A stretch of 64,000 nt of DNA from Primulina eburnea (lineage: Eukaryota; Streptophyta; Magnoliopsida; Lamiales; Gesneriaceae): the NCBI RefSeq assembly GCF_022965805.1, contig NW_027331320.1:1-64000 (forward strand), in the 5' to 3' direction. The notes under the pieces were generated by a model, which saw only the letters and a program-made list of their open reading frames with translations, was not told the origin of the DNA and made no database searches. The position numbers and the translations under genes are program-made. Below, in pieces: positions 21,785-33,045 of this stretch; position 1 is the stretch's first letter, and the number at the start of each line of letters is the position of its first letter.

Positions 21785-22360
21785 TTATAAGTAAGCTGTA
21801 ACAACATCCATAAGACGCATTTCTAAATTTTCAGATACTGCCAAGCTAATCAAATACCGAAACGTAATTGCATCCATCACGGGAGAATATGTTTCTTCAT
21901 AATCAATTCCAGGCTTTTGAGAAAAACCTTGTGCAACAAGTCGAGCTTTATATCTTACTATTTCATTTTTCCCATTTCGCTTTTGAATAAAAACCCATTT
22001 GTATCCAACAGGTTTTACACCTTTAGGTGTAAAGACTATAGGTCCAAAAACATTACGTTTATTTAGCGAATCCAATTCAACCTGGATGGCTTCTTTCCAT
22101 TTTATCCAATCCTGCCGATTTTTACATTCACCAAAAGATTTTGGTTCATGATCTTCATTATCATTTATGATGTCGATTGCCACATTATAAGAAAATATAT
22201 CATCAATTTCTTTTATATCTTTTCGGTTCCATATTTTTCCAGTATTAATATAATTGATAGAGATTTCATGATTCTCGTCAGCTTGTGATTCTGACAGAAC
22301 ATTTTCATCATCATGTGTTTCTTCAGGAACATCATTCTTTATTTTGTGATCAGCATATGT
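21785..22360 (-). pseudogene. Copia RT N-terminal part with linker
   Basis: It contains WKEAIQVELDSLNKRNVF, GYKWVFIQKRNGKNEIVRYK, ARLVAQGFSQKPGIDYEET and YSPVMDAITFRYLISLAV, ending DVVTAYL at the RT deletion. An in-frame TAA at about 22361 separates it from integrase; the linker has a small tandem repeat around KNDVPEETHDDEN. Confidence 0.82.
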
Positions 22361-23606
22361 TTATTCAGGAACATCATTCTCTATTTTGTGATCATCGTGT
22401 TTCTCAATGAATTTTCTTTTTCGAAGATTTTTATCCTTGGAACTGACTGGCATTCCACGCTTCAGGCGTTTAATGACATAATGAGTATCTTCAATTTGTT
22501 TCTTCGGAATTTCAATTCTCGCAGGGGCATTTGCAGCATGTATATATGATTTAGTTACCCCTTTTGTGTCTGCAAATGCATCTGGTATTTGATTTGCTAT
22601 TCTTTGCAAGTGTACAATTTGTTGTACATCTTTTTCACATTGTTTTGTTCTTGGATCCAGATGTAACAATGATGATACATACCATGTAATTTCTTTTTCG
22701 GTATGATTCTGTTCTCCCCCTAACATTAGGAAGATTTCCTCATTAAAATGACAATCAGCAAAACGTGCTGTGAACACGTCGCCTGTCTGAGGTTCAAGAT
22801 ATCGAATGATTGATGGACTATCATAACCGATATAAATTCCAACCTTTCTTTGAGGTCCCATTTTCTTTTGTTGCGGTGGTGCAATAGGCACATACACCAT
22901 ACATCCAAAAATTCTCAGATGAGAAATGTCTGGTTCTTTACCAAATGGAAGCTGCAACGGGGAGTATTTATGATATGCACTTGGTCTGATGCGAAGTAAT
23001 GAAGCAACATGTAAAATTGCATGTCCCCATATAGAAATAGGGAGCTTTGTTTTCATAATCATTGGTCTAGAAATCATTTGCAGACGTTTAATCAATGATT
23101 CAGTCAATCCATTCTGTGTCTGTACATGAGCAACATGATGCTCAACAATGATTCCCATAGACATACAATAATCATTGAAAGTCTGGGAAGTAAATTCACC
23201 AGCATTATCAAGTCTAATTTTCTTGATTGTATAATCGGGAAATTGATTCCTCAATTTTATTATTTGAGCAAGTAATCTTGCAAATGCAACATTTCGAGTT
23301 GACAATAAAAATACATGTGACCATCTGCTGGAGGCATCAATCAATACCATAAAGTATCTGAATGGTCCACATGGTGGATGAATTGGTCCACAAATATCAC
23401 CCTGAATACGTTCAAGAAATATTGGTGATTCAGTTTGGATTTTGACTGGTGATGGTCTTATAATGATTTACATTGAAACTTATTATTCTGAAAAATCTTC
23501 TGGTCTTTCAGCAGATGACCATGTGTATTTTTTATAATTCTTCGCATCATTGTTGAACCATGATGTCCTAATCGATCATGCCAATTGATCAGTATTGAAG
23601 AATTAT
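22361..23606 (-). pseudogene. Copia integrase, 5' part disrupted
   Basis: The integrase core includes a LDNAGEFTSQTFNDYC block, then HVAHVQTQNGLTESLIKR with the catalytic Glu, and the GKEPDISHLRIFGCMVY C-terminal region. A stop interrupts the N-terminal end near 23468. The remnant of the pre-integrase region (NWHDRLGHHG) runs to 23606, where a Cassandra element begins. Confidence 0.85.
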
Positions 23607-23697
23607 TGTAACGCCCCAGATTTGACGACTGTCCTCACTGTATCAAGACGGTTCTTTCCAGCGTGCTTATGTCCTCACTCACACGCACCCTGGGAAA

Positions 23698-23770
23698 CTT
23701 CCCAAGAGGTCACCCATCCCAAAATTTCGCCAAGTCAAGCACGCTTAACTTTGGAGTTCTTATGTGATGA
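23698..23770 (-). repeat. 5S rRNA-derived segment in Cassandra LTR 1
   Basis: The antisense match to the 3' half of 5S rRNA includes the region of the internal promoter. The segment is diverged and embedded in an LTR, so it is not a 5S gene. Confidence 0.8.
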
Positions 23771-24164
23771 GCTACCGAAAAGAAGATGCACCTTCGTGAT
23801 ATGAGTAGTACCAATCAAATCTTTTAAGCCCTCTTCAACTGTTCAGTCCATTGCATTGCACAGTCTCGGAATCCCTCTCATTCCCGTGTGGGTCGGTTCA
23901 TTCATGTTCCCTCCACCTAGAAGCCTGCCAGGAGCCGCTCATTGTCCGTGCAACTGATGGCACCGACGATCACCCCCCGCCCTCTTCGGCCCCGGGCCTC
24001 ACATGCCCACCAGCTTCCGCTTGGTTCGTCCCCGAACCACACCGTACTAAGAGAGGTCGGCTCTGATACCACTTGTAACGCCCCAGATTTGACGACTGTC
24101 CTCACTGTATCAAGACGGATCTTTCCAGCGTGCTTATGTCCTCACTCACACGCACCCTGGGAAA

Positions 24165-24240
24165 CTTCCCAGGAGGTCACCCATCCCAAAATTTCCCCAA
24201 GTCAAGCACGCTTAACTTTGGAGTTCTTATGTGATGAGCT
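24165..24240 (-). repeat. 5S rRNA-derived segment in Cassandra LTR 2
   Basis: Same as the segment in LTR 1, with CCCAGGAGG (closer to 5S) instead of CCCAAGAGG. Confidence 0.8.
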
Positions 24241-24473
24241 ACCGAAAAGAAGATGCACCTTCGTGATATGAGTAGTACCAATCAAATCTTTTAAGCCCTC
24301 TTCAACTGTTCAGTCCATTACATTGCACAGTCTCGGAATCCCTCTCATTCTGTGTGGGTCGGTTCATTCATGTTCCCTCCACCTAGAAGCCTGCCAGGAG
24401 CCGCTCATTGTCCGTGCAACTGATGGCACCGGCGATCACCCCCCGCCCTCTTCGGCCCCGGGCCTCACATGAT

Positions 24474-24987
24474 TGTGATGTCTCGAAAATTAGAAGTCCA
24501 CATGAACCACGTGAGTGCAAGTTATTAAGTTTCTTATGTATTTTATTAAATGATTTTAATGCATGTTTATTTCATTAGATTGTGTTTTAATTCATAATTT
24601 AAGAATTTGCATTATTTTAATAGTTATGTCTAGTGGATATACGTTAAAAAGGTTTTCTTAAGTTTATGTTACAGGCGAATATTCGATGCGGGATCGAGGA
24701 AAAGATCGGCAACGATTCTGGCAATTTTAAAATATGGTATTTATTTTATTTAAGAAAAGGATGGAGTATTTTAAATAATTTAATTAATTTTAGTAATTTA
24801 AGAGCCTAATTAAATTATTTAAATGATTAATTGATTTTAAATTTTTAGAGTTGTAGCATTTGTGCATCTTATTTAAATTTAAAATTTATAGTGAGGTTAA
24901 TATGGGTTTTATTTTAAAGTAGTATGTTAAATATTTTTTTAAATATATTTTAATCATGTTCCACTCATATACACACATGTTACAAAT

Positions 24988-25041
<54 letters not shown>

Positions 25042-27611
25042 AATCATGCAAGCACACACACTTTGACTCACACACACACACACTCACATATTTACACACA
25101 CATATACACGTACACATATGCACACAAAACAAAAACACAACACATTATTTTCTATTCAACTTTTTGACTAAATAGATGGGAAGCTTTGAAAGAACTCTTT
25201 TGCATCAATCTTTTCTCCATTTCTTCCTCTCTCATTTCCCTCCATCACGTAGCTTTTCTCTGGAAATTCCAGCAGCAATTTAGTAAGTTTTATTCAAAGA
25301 AAATCGAGCCACGTTCGTCCCGGATCGTCTATCGCTCCGTCTCCGCTTTGGTATCGTCGTTACGGTATTTTTAAATATCAAAAGGCACATATAATCTGTT
25401 CTTGCTGCATCGATCATGTCATATTATGTGTTGAGTTGTTTTTAAGCATAAAATGTATATATGATGTAGAAGTTTGAGCAAGAAATGTATTGAATATGTT
25501 TTGAACAAATTTTAGATCCGAAAACTCATGTTTTGATGTTCTTTCGAAAACTGCAATTTTTCGGTGTAAATTTTGGAGAAAACTTTCGACTACAAAAACG
25601 TAGATCTTTTCGATACGTTCGATTTGATATAAAATTTGAGTTATTTAGATTAAAAACGAGTGAGTTATGGTGTTTTTAGTATGACTGCTCAAATTAGATC
25701 CGAAAATTTCTGTTTTGATGTTCTTTCGAAAACTTCAATTTTTCGGTACATATTTTGAGAACACTCTACAAAAACGTAGATCTTTTCGATACGTTCGATT
25801 TGATATAAAATTCGAGTTATTTGGATAAAAAACGAGTCAGTTATGATGTTTTTCGTATGACTGCTCAAATCGTGTTTCAAGAAAGTTATGAATTTTAATG
25901 TGTTCTTGAAGTTTTTATGTTGCAGGCTTTGTTGGGGATCGATGGGTGATCGTTGCTGCATATAAGAAAGTTAGTAATGATGTTTAGAGTATTTTTGAGG
26001 TTTCGATTCATGTCGTTAAGAGCTTGAATTATTAAGAAGTCGTAAGAAATAAACTTTAATATAAATGACAGTATTTTTGGATCGTATAAATTGTAGGGTG
26101 ATTATAAAAGTTTAGTTCATTGTTATGGTGTCCTAGAATGGTCTCATAGTGTTGAATCTTGATGAATTATGTGTTAATTGGGAGAATAGACATGTCATAA
26201 AATTTTCATCAAATAATTCGTTGGGCAGACGGACACGGACCCGGAGACGGAGGTTAGCACGGGGTTCGTGCCTTCTCATTTCTTCGACACATATTAAACG
26301 CACGGACCTAGTGACGGGGTCCGTGCCCCTTCTTTTACATGACACATATGAGGCAGTACCTACACGGACCCGGGGCCTGACCTGGGTACGGGGTCCGTGT
26401 AGCTTCAGTTTTTGGGATAAATATTTTATCACTTAAGGTTTGGTTTGAAGTTTCATGCTATGATTTAACATTGATGTTTTACAAGGTCAAGTGGTGAGAA
26501 ATTATAGAATGTTCTAAGAATTTATTTAGCTTGAGATTAAGCATGACTTTTACGTTTAAGTTGTACACGTTAAGCTTATGAATTCATGTTAGTATGTTGT
26601 AGCAACGACACGATTGACATCCAACGAATCCCTCAGCGCCAAGTAAGTATGTATGACGTGCAAAGAAAATATTTGAAGTTTTTGAGGTATGCTAAATGTC
26701 TTGTGACCAAAAGTGAATGGGTTTGGAAGTCAGTGAACGTGGCCGAGGACCTCTCCACCCCGTTAAATTATGAACGGGTTAGATCGTGGTTGTGAAGCGT
26801 TAAATTATGAACGTGGATCAACTGGCCTGTTAAATTATGAACAGGGATCTCATGTATGTGGCAGTGGATACGTCCCTGTCAGCCCAGTACTGTGGTTTGT
26901 CTGATCAGATATTTATTATGTTAAGGGTCACTTGCTTTGAAACATCCTCTACGAAAATGATGAAGTTACGTATGTTCAAGTATGTTCAAGTATGCAGTAT
27001 GTTTATGAAAGTTTATGATGATGGCACGTCAGAGTATGTATGTACGTATGTTCAAAGTCATTATGCAAAGTTCAAAGTTATTATGCAAAGTTCAAGCTAT
27101 TATTCAAGTTCAAGTTTCAAAGTATGTATGTTCAAGTTTTAAGGTTATTATGAAAGTTTTAAATTTATTATGCAAGTTTCAAGTTTATTATGCAAGTTCA
27201 AGTTTCAAGTTATGTATGTTCTATTTTTAAGTTGCATGCGATTTTATTATGTAGTACTCGTTATTCCAGTTTATACGTGTTGAGTCTTTAGACTCACTAG
27301 ACTTGATCGATGCAGGTGAGTATGTTGAGGAGGAGACAGGAGGTGGCGATCAAGGGGCAGGCTTGGACTGAGCGGAAGGCTAAACCCGATGACCACTATG
27401 TTTATGTTTTATGAAAACTTTAAAATATTATGTTTTTATGTTGGATGTGAGATGATTTGAAATAAGTACTTTGTTGGAAAATATTAGTTGGGAATGTTGA
27501 TTTTAATATTATTAAGTTAAATGACAAGTGACGACCGTATGAAATTTTATGTTTAAGAAAATTTTTAATTTTTTCGCAAATTTTGAAGTAGTAAAAGTAC
27601 GGTACAATACA
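24474..27611 (+). repeat. LARD LTR 1
   Basis: A 3138-bp LTR with a (TA)n run at about 24992-25040, a CA-rich stretch, a probable leader near 25180-25370, GC-rich GGGTCCGTG palindromes (26225-26400), CGTTAAATTATGAACGG repeats (26755-26845) and a TTATGCAAGTTCAAG repeat zone (27050-27230). Compared with LTR 2 it lacks a short segment near 26295 and one or more copies of the AAATTATGAAC repeat. Confidence 0.88.
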
Positions 27612-27613
27612 AT

Positions 27614-27625
27614 TGGTATCAGAGC
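27614..27625 (+). promoter_or_regulatory. Primer binding site (initiator Met tRNA)
   Basis: TGGTATCAGAGC lies two bases after the LTR end. It is the standard complement of the 3' end of tRNA-iMet used to start reverse transcription. Confidence 0.88.
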
Positions 27626-30326
27626 GGTGTTCTTGTAAAGGGTTATGCCTACTGCCAGTCGCAAGAAGCTCACGAAGTCACACCTCAAGTCTGTAAGTTT
27701 TAAAGTTTTAAAGTCTTTTAAGCAATGAACATCAAGTCATGATTTCATTATGTGTATGCTTTAAATTCTATTACCTGTATGTTTACATGACATACGTTTC
27801 AGAGTACAGGCTGACTTGTCGTTATGAATTGAGATTGGATCTTTAAAATTTTTATGCATGTTATGACATGAAATGAGAAAGTAATTAATTTCTTGCATGT
27901 TGGTGTGGTGGACTTGAACATGAATAAGAATTTTACTTTTGAACGTTTGGAAAAGTTGAAAATGATTTGTCTATATTAATTTTTGGTTAGTAGTACTGAT
28001 GTTATACTTGTGGGTCATAAGTTAAACTTGATAATGATGAATGCTTTTGGGACTTGTAGATTTTATAAGAAATTTCTGATGATTCATGGTTGTTAGCTGA
28101 GTTGATTCTTTTAGAACTCCATTAAAGGATTAATGGTTCGAGACTACGACGATCTTTAGAAATATAAAGACGTAGAATTTATTTAGGATGCATGTCTTCC
28201 CAGTTGGATTTAAGGATTGAATTGCACGAATTGAAAATTTTAAAGACCTAAGTGCAAAGCAATATTCTAAGGGATTATTTTCGAATTTACCAAATTTTGG
28301 GATTAAATTTTTAGTTCAAGAATTTTAAGGTTAATGGGGTTAAGTCGAAAAATTTATGGGTATGAAGATGCAAATTTCAAAGAGTTGTAGGGCCAAAAAT
28401 ATAAATTTTGGGAACTTTAAGGGCCAAATTGCAAAGTCCGAAATTTTTGAGGATTAAATACGAACTTTTGAGGAACACTTGGGATTTTAAATATTAATAG
28501 AAATGTAAGACATGTTATGGAAATTGATTTTGGGTTTAATAAGCTTAAGATTGTCGAACTTTATGTTACGAGAAACTTATAAGATGAAATTAAGAATGCC
28601 AACAACTTATGGGTAATTGTGGAATTTTTGAAATTTAGGACAATTGGGTATTTTTTTTAGGAAATTAAGAATTTATGCTACAATTTTAAGAAATTGGGAG
28701 AACTAGTTTAGCGGTAAATGAGAATTGAATGGTTTAAATAATAAAAATCTCGGGGATTTAAGCTCGAAGAGATCATTAGAACATTGAAGTATTTGGGTTA
28801 TAATATTATAAGAAATGGTAATCAAGGGAGTTGTAAGATGAATTGATATTTGGCTCGAAAGTTATGCGCTAGTGAATTAATGTTGCGGCAAATTAAGAAT
28901 TTAGAATGATAACGATTTGAGGTAAAAGTTGTTCAATTAACTAAGTTATAAGAGTAGACAATGGGTTAGCAAAATTTTTGGGAACTTAAGATTTATGTGT
29001 TATAAGTTTTTATCAATGATCTTAACAGCTAGGACTATACTTTTGTTGGAATTTTATTTTCTAGAAAGTTGAGTATGATCGAAGGTTAGGTTACTCGATA
29101 GATGTACGAAAAGATTTAAGTAGACATCTGGTCTTGAGAAATTTTTTTTTGTAAGTTATTAAGAAAATTGGGAATAAGTAAATATGTGTGTTGGAATTAT
29201 GTTATCTAAAATTATTTGGATTGCGTAAGTTGAATTTAAAATGTATGAAATATTTGTTAGTACGGAAATTTTTGTGGGTGAAATAAATACAAAAGGGAAT
29301 TAGTGGTGTTCAACATAAGTTATCAATCAATGAATATTAAGATTTTTATTGAGTAAGAAATCTAAAAGTTTGCCATGGTGGTACGACAAATCACGATGCA
29401 TTTTATTAATTAATGAATATTGCAATACAAAGTAATGGATAAACAACAATTACAAGTAATCGTAAAAATAAAGAAAAATATTCTCCGATAAATACAAGAA
29501 TCGTAAATATAATAACTAAAATAATTGAAAATAACTTTGCAAAAGCCATCTTCTTTTTCTTCGGAAAAAAAAACTAGTCGTTAGTTACCCTTTTATGACC
29601 GTTGGTATATGTATGTATTTGTATAGTTTTATGGTAAAAATATGGTGTATATAATATTAGATATGTTTAAATAATTATGTATATCATATCTCATTATTAT
29701 AATGAGATGTCATAATTTATTTTGTTTAAAATCTTATAGACTTTTATACTTATCGTATCCCTTACTCGAAATTAAAGGTTTGCAACAATTTTATATTTGG
29801 GACGTATTTGTAAATAACTAAGTTACATACGGTGGTATTGTAAGGTAAAGAATTGATTCAAGAGTTGTAGGCCAATATTATTATGAGGTAAGAAAAATGT
29901 TCAACTTATAAGTGTATTGCCGAGGATAGGAGTTGATCAGTAAATTTTTTTGGGTGCAAATAATTCTTAAGATGGACTGCATAAATGCTAATGTAATAGG
30001 TCGTTGACATTACAAGTATAGTATAAAGAAGGTAAGATACGATAAGGTTGAACCTCCATTTCTAATATTGAGAACGACAAGAAAAGTCAGAATTCGGGAT
30101 TTTAGTAAAGTAAACTAAGTTACCATAAGTTGTGAATCGCAAATGAGGTTTTTGGTAGGAAATTTAATTCGGATTGAAGAGACGTAAGGATAACATAAGA
30201 CTTAATTTATCAGAGTAGCGCAACGGTAACATGGATTGTTGGGATACTAGAATTAAGAATCTAAACTTTTGAATTACCGAGGATAAGCGAATTTCGGGGA
30301 CGAAATTCAAATTAAGGGGGATAGAT
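27626..30326 (+). other. LARD internal region, non-coding
   Basis: After the PBS a short start (MPTASRKKLTKSHLK at about 27648) resembles the beginning of a gag but stops after fewer than 30 codons. The rest is AT-rich with no ORF on either strand longer than about 70 codons and no retroelement motif. It ends in the purine tract at about 30310-30321. Confidence 0.75.
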
Positions 30327-30840
30327 TGTGATGTCTCGAAAATTAGAAGTCCACATGAACCACGTGAGTGCAAGTTATTAAATTTCTTATGTATTTTATT
30401 AAATGATTTTAATGCATGTTTATTTCATTAGATTGTGTTTTAATTCATAATTTAAGAATTTGCATTATTTTAATAGTTATGTCTAGTGGATATGCGTTAA
30501 AAAGGTTTTCTTGAGTTTATGTTACAGGCGAATATTCGATGCGGGATCGAGGAAAAGATCGGCAACGATTCTGGCAATTTTAAAATATGGTATTTATTTT
30601 ATTTAAGAAAAAGATGGAGTATTTTAAATAATTTAATTAATTTTAGTAATTTAAGAGCCTAATTAAATTATTTAAATGATTAATTGATTTTAAATTTTTA
30701 GAGTTGTAGCATTTGTGCATCTTATTTAAATTTAAAATTTATAGTGGGGTTAATATGGGTTTTATTTTAAAGTAGTATGTTAAATATTTTTTTAAATATA
30801 TTTTAATCATGTTCCACTCATATACACACATGTTACAAAT

Positions 30841-30905
<65 letters not shown>

Positions 30906-31190
30906 ATTGATACACTGGGCGCCCTTTGGTGAGCGGCCCGTGAGCGATAGCCCATGTGGCTGTACAACTGGATTATTTTATTTTTTTTTTGTTTTTTAAC
31001 TTTTTGTGGACATTATTAATATTAATGTTCTTGTATCCCTTCTCAGAAAAAGCCTTTCCCAACCGAAACACATCGCCGCCTTAATCTTTGTGGCCGATTC
31101 ACCAACCCTGTTCGGGTCACTCCACCGAAAATCAGAGGCCAACGCCGAACGTGAGAGCGCCACCATCCGAGGCCAACGCCGAACGTGAGA
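30906..31190 (+). repeat. Left terminal inverted repeat of the MULE
   Basis: It matches the reverse complement of 35780-36040. It holds a local duplication of CCAACGCCGAACGTGAGAGC. Confidence 0.85.
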
Positions 31191-31789
31191 GCGCCGCCAA
31201 TGGTATTCTGCATTTTCTCGAATTTTTTTTTCGAATTTTTTTTTCATACTTTATACAACTATTGTTTTAAAATGAGTTTGTTAGTTTGTAATTGATGTTC
31301 GGATGACAACAATTTGAATGTAATTCTGTGATTTGATATTTCTCTTATGAGTTTGTAAAATGAGTTTGTTAGTTTGTAATTGATATTTCTCTTATGACTT
31401 TGTAAAATAGATTTCTCTTATGACTTTGTAAAATCGAGAATAATGTGCAGGTGAAACTTTAAAGCTTGAATATTGGGATTTGTACTAACCTAACTATTTC
31501 ATTCATTGAAGCAACATTGCTCTTCTCGAGACTATGCAGGGATTCTTGAGCATTTTTCCACTGTTGGGCACCCAATTTTGCTTGTTCCATACTGTGTAGT
31601 TTTTTAGTTGTTCAGAATGAGCAACCCCCAGTGGTGGAGGACCATGAAAAATCCAACTAGTCTTTATTGTCATTGGCTACTTTCATTCTTGGTCAAGATT
31701 TGAATAATATAATTTTTGGTTAGTTTATTTGTATTCACATTCTCCGTTTTTGAAACAATTTGCGTTACAATGTAGGGCAAAACATAAGT

Positions 31790-32095
31790 CGTATTTGTTG
31801 GGCGTAAATCTGGCATTTATGACATGTGGGCAGAAGCAAGCTCTAATGTTATCGGGTATAAGGGTGTTGTCCACCAATCATTCAGAACCAGAGAGGAGGC
31901 CGAGAAAGCTTACAATGCCGCGTCGATGAAACAATCTACGTCGATGTCCTCCCAAAATACAATAAACGAAAGTTCAAGTGCAGCTTCAAGTTCAAGAGGC
32001 GAAGTATCCCAGACTGAAAAATTAGATGAAATATTGAAGTGCTTGGAGGTGATACAAGAAAATTTGAAAGCACTAAAATTGAATAAAGATGATTA
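31790..32095 (+). CDS. MULE-borne gene with RNase H1 N-terminal (hybrid-binding) domain
   Basis: From about 31791 the frame reads VVFVGRKSGIYDMWAEASSN, then VIGYKGVVHQSFRTREEAEK and AYNAAS. This matches the small RNase H1 N-terminal / viroplasmin fold that binds RNA-DNA hybrids: G-I-Y, W, V-x-G-Y-K-G, SF-x-T-x-EEA. A Ser-rich linker and a short amphipathic helix with LDEILKCLEVIQENLKALKL follow, to a stop at 32093-32095. The TAA just upstream suggests an exon starting near 31787 after an AG, or decay. No RNase H catalytic domain follows. In the element it is a cargo gene whose job is unknown. Confidence 0.55.
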
Positions 32096-32316
32096 GATAA
32101 ATAATTGTAATTTGTTGTCAGTAGTTGCAACCGTTGTAATGTTTTGGTGAAGATATTATTTGACAGATGATTGTATTGCACATGAACTATTGTAATGTTT
32201 ACAAGAAAATTTGAAAGCACCAAACCGTTGTAATGTTTTGGTGAAAATATTTTCCATGTAGTCAGAATTATTTGAAATTTCACATTCTCTTGTTTTATAT
32301 TACATATACAGGGAAG

Positions 32317-32466
32317 ATGTCAAGTAATAGGGATGAAATCTTTTGGTATTCCGAAAATTGGAAGCAAATCATTGTGTCAAGCTTTATGAGACTTCTCATC
32401 ACTTTAATAGGCATTGCAATTTACTCTTTTCAGATATATCCTCTCTTTGTTAATGCTGTCGTGTAA
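32317..32466 (+). CDS. Small ORF in the MULE with a possible membrane segment
   Basis: A 49-aa ORF follows an acceptor-like TACATATACAG. It reads MSSNRDEIFWYSENWKQIIV followed by a hydrophobic tail (RLLITLIGIAIYSF) and an LFVNAVV end. It could be the last exon of the 31790 gene or a separate small protein. I do not recognise it. Confidence 0.3.
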   Translation: MSSNRDEIFWYSENWKQIIVSSFMRLLITLIGIAIYSFQIYPLFVNAVV

Positions 32467-33045
32467 TGAATTTAAGGGCAGTTTTTTAAAAGACGGCCCT
32501 ACTGTGTCTGTTTCATGAAAAAACAGTTCAATATACACAAGGGAAAACCATTTTTAAAAACAAAACACAATGAAATCAGGCAATGCTTCTGCTGATTCAC
32601 ATTAAACCAACAGCCCACAAATCCATTAGACAGGTGGAAATTAGAAATAATTTACTACGCGACACAAACATGATGTTTTACGTCGACAACAGCGGGTTTT
32701 TATACATGTTCCATATGTCATATCAAAGAGAACGATACAACAATATGGCAGTTGGAAAATTAAAACACCAAGATTTCTTGACAGAGAATGGTTATCATAT
32801 TGAATTTGAAAATTCTACAATGCTAATTCTTGAATTAAGCAGAGGATCCTTCTCATGGTGACAGAAACCTCAAAGCTCGATGTTTCATCCACGACAGAGG
32901 TTTGATAAAGCACTATAAAATGGTTACCCCATCGCACATATTCAACTTGATAAAATAATAACCTTTATCAAATCCAGTTGTTAGAACCTGTAAAATTCAA
33001 AACAATTATTAATAAAAAAAAATATTGATGATTAACAACATATAT

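Larger units (their letters stand above)
23607..24473 (-). mobile_element. Cassandra TRIM retrotransposon, LTR-internal-LTR plus partial second internal
   Basis: Two near-identical repeats, 23607-23972 and 24074-24438, begin TGTAACGCCCCAG and end GGCGATCA on the plus strand. Each carries an antisense 5S rRNA-derived block (CTTCCCAGGAGGTCACCCATCC and AAGCACGCTTAACT). Between them a 101-bp internal region has on the minus strand the PBS TGGTATCAGAGCC (24060-24072) next to the LTR end, and a purine tract GGGCGGGGGG before the other LTR. These are the known traits of Cassandra, a non-coding miniature LTR element that carries 5S RNA polymerase III promoter sequence. After the second LTR a further 35 bp of internal region continues to the LARD, so the original was a tandem. 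Confidence 0.88.

Noticed and set aside
23698..23770. Functional 5S rRNA gene
   Set aside because: Only part of 5S, diverged, antisense and duplicated within Cassandra LTRs.
25186..25374. Small ORF in LARD LTR 1 (also at 36228-36416)
   Set aside because: Identical by LTR duplication and part of the probable leader; no family resemblance.
27015..27230. Ser/Tyr/Phe-rich ORF in the LTR repeat zone (also at 38138-38353)
   Set aside because: A low-complexity reading of the TTATGCAAGTTCAAG repeats.
30996..31247. ORFs in the MULE terminal repeats (31006-31247 and 35668-35950)
   Set aside because: Mirror images of each other created by the inverted repeat; no protein signal.
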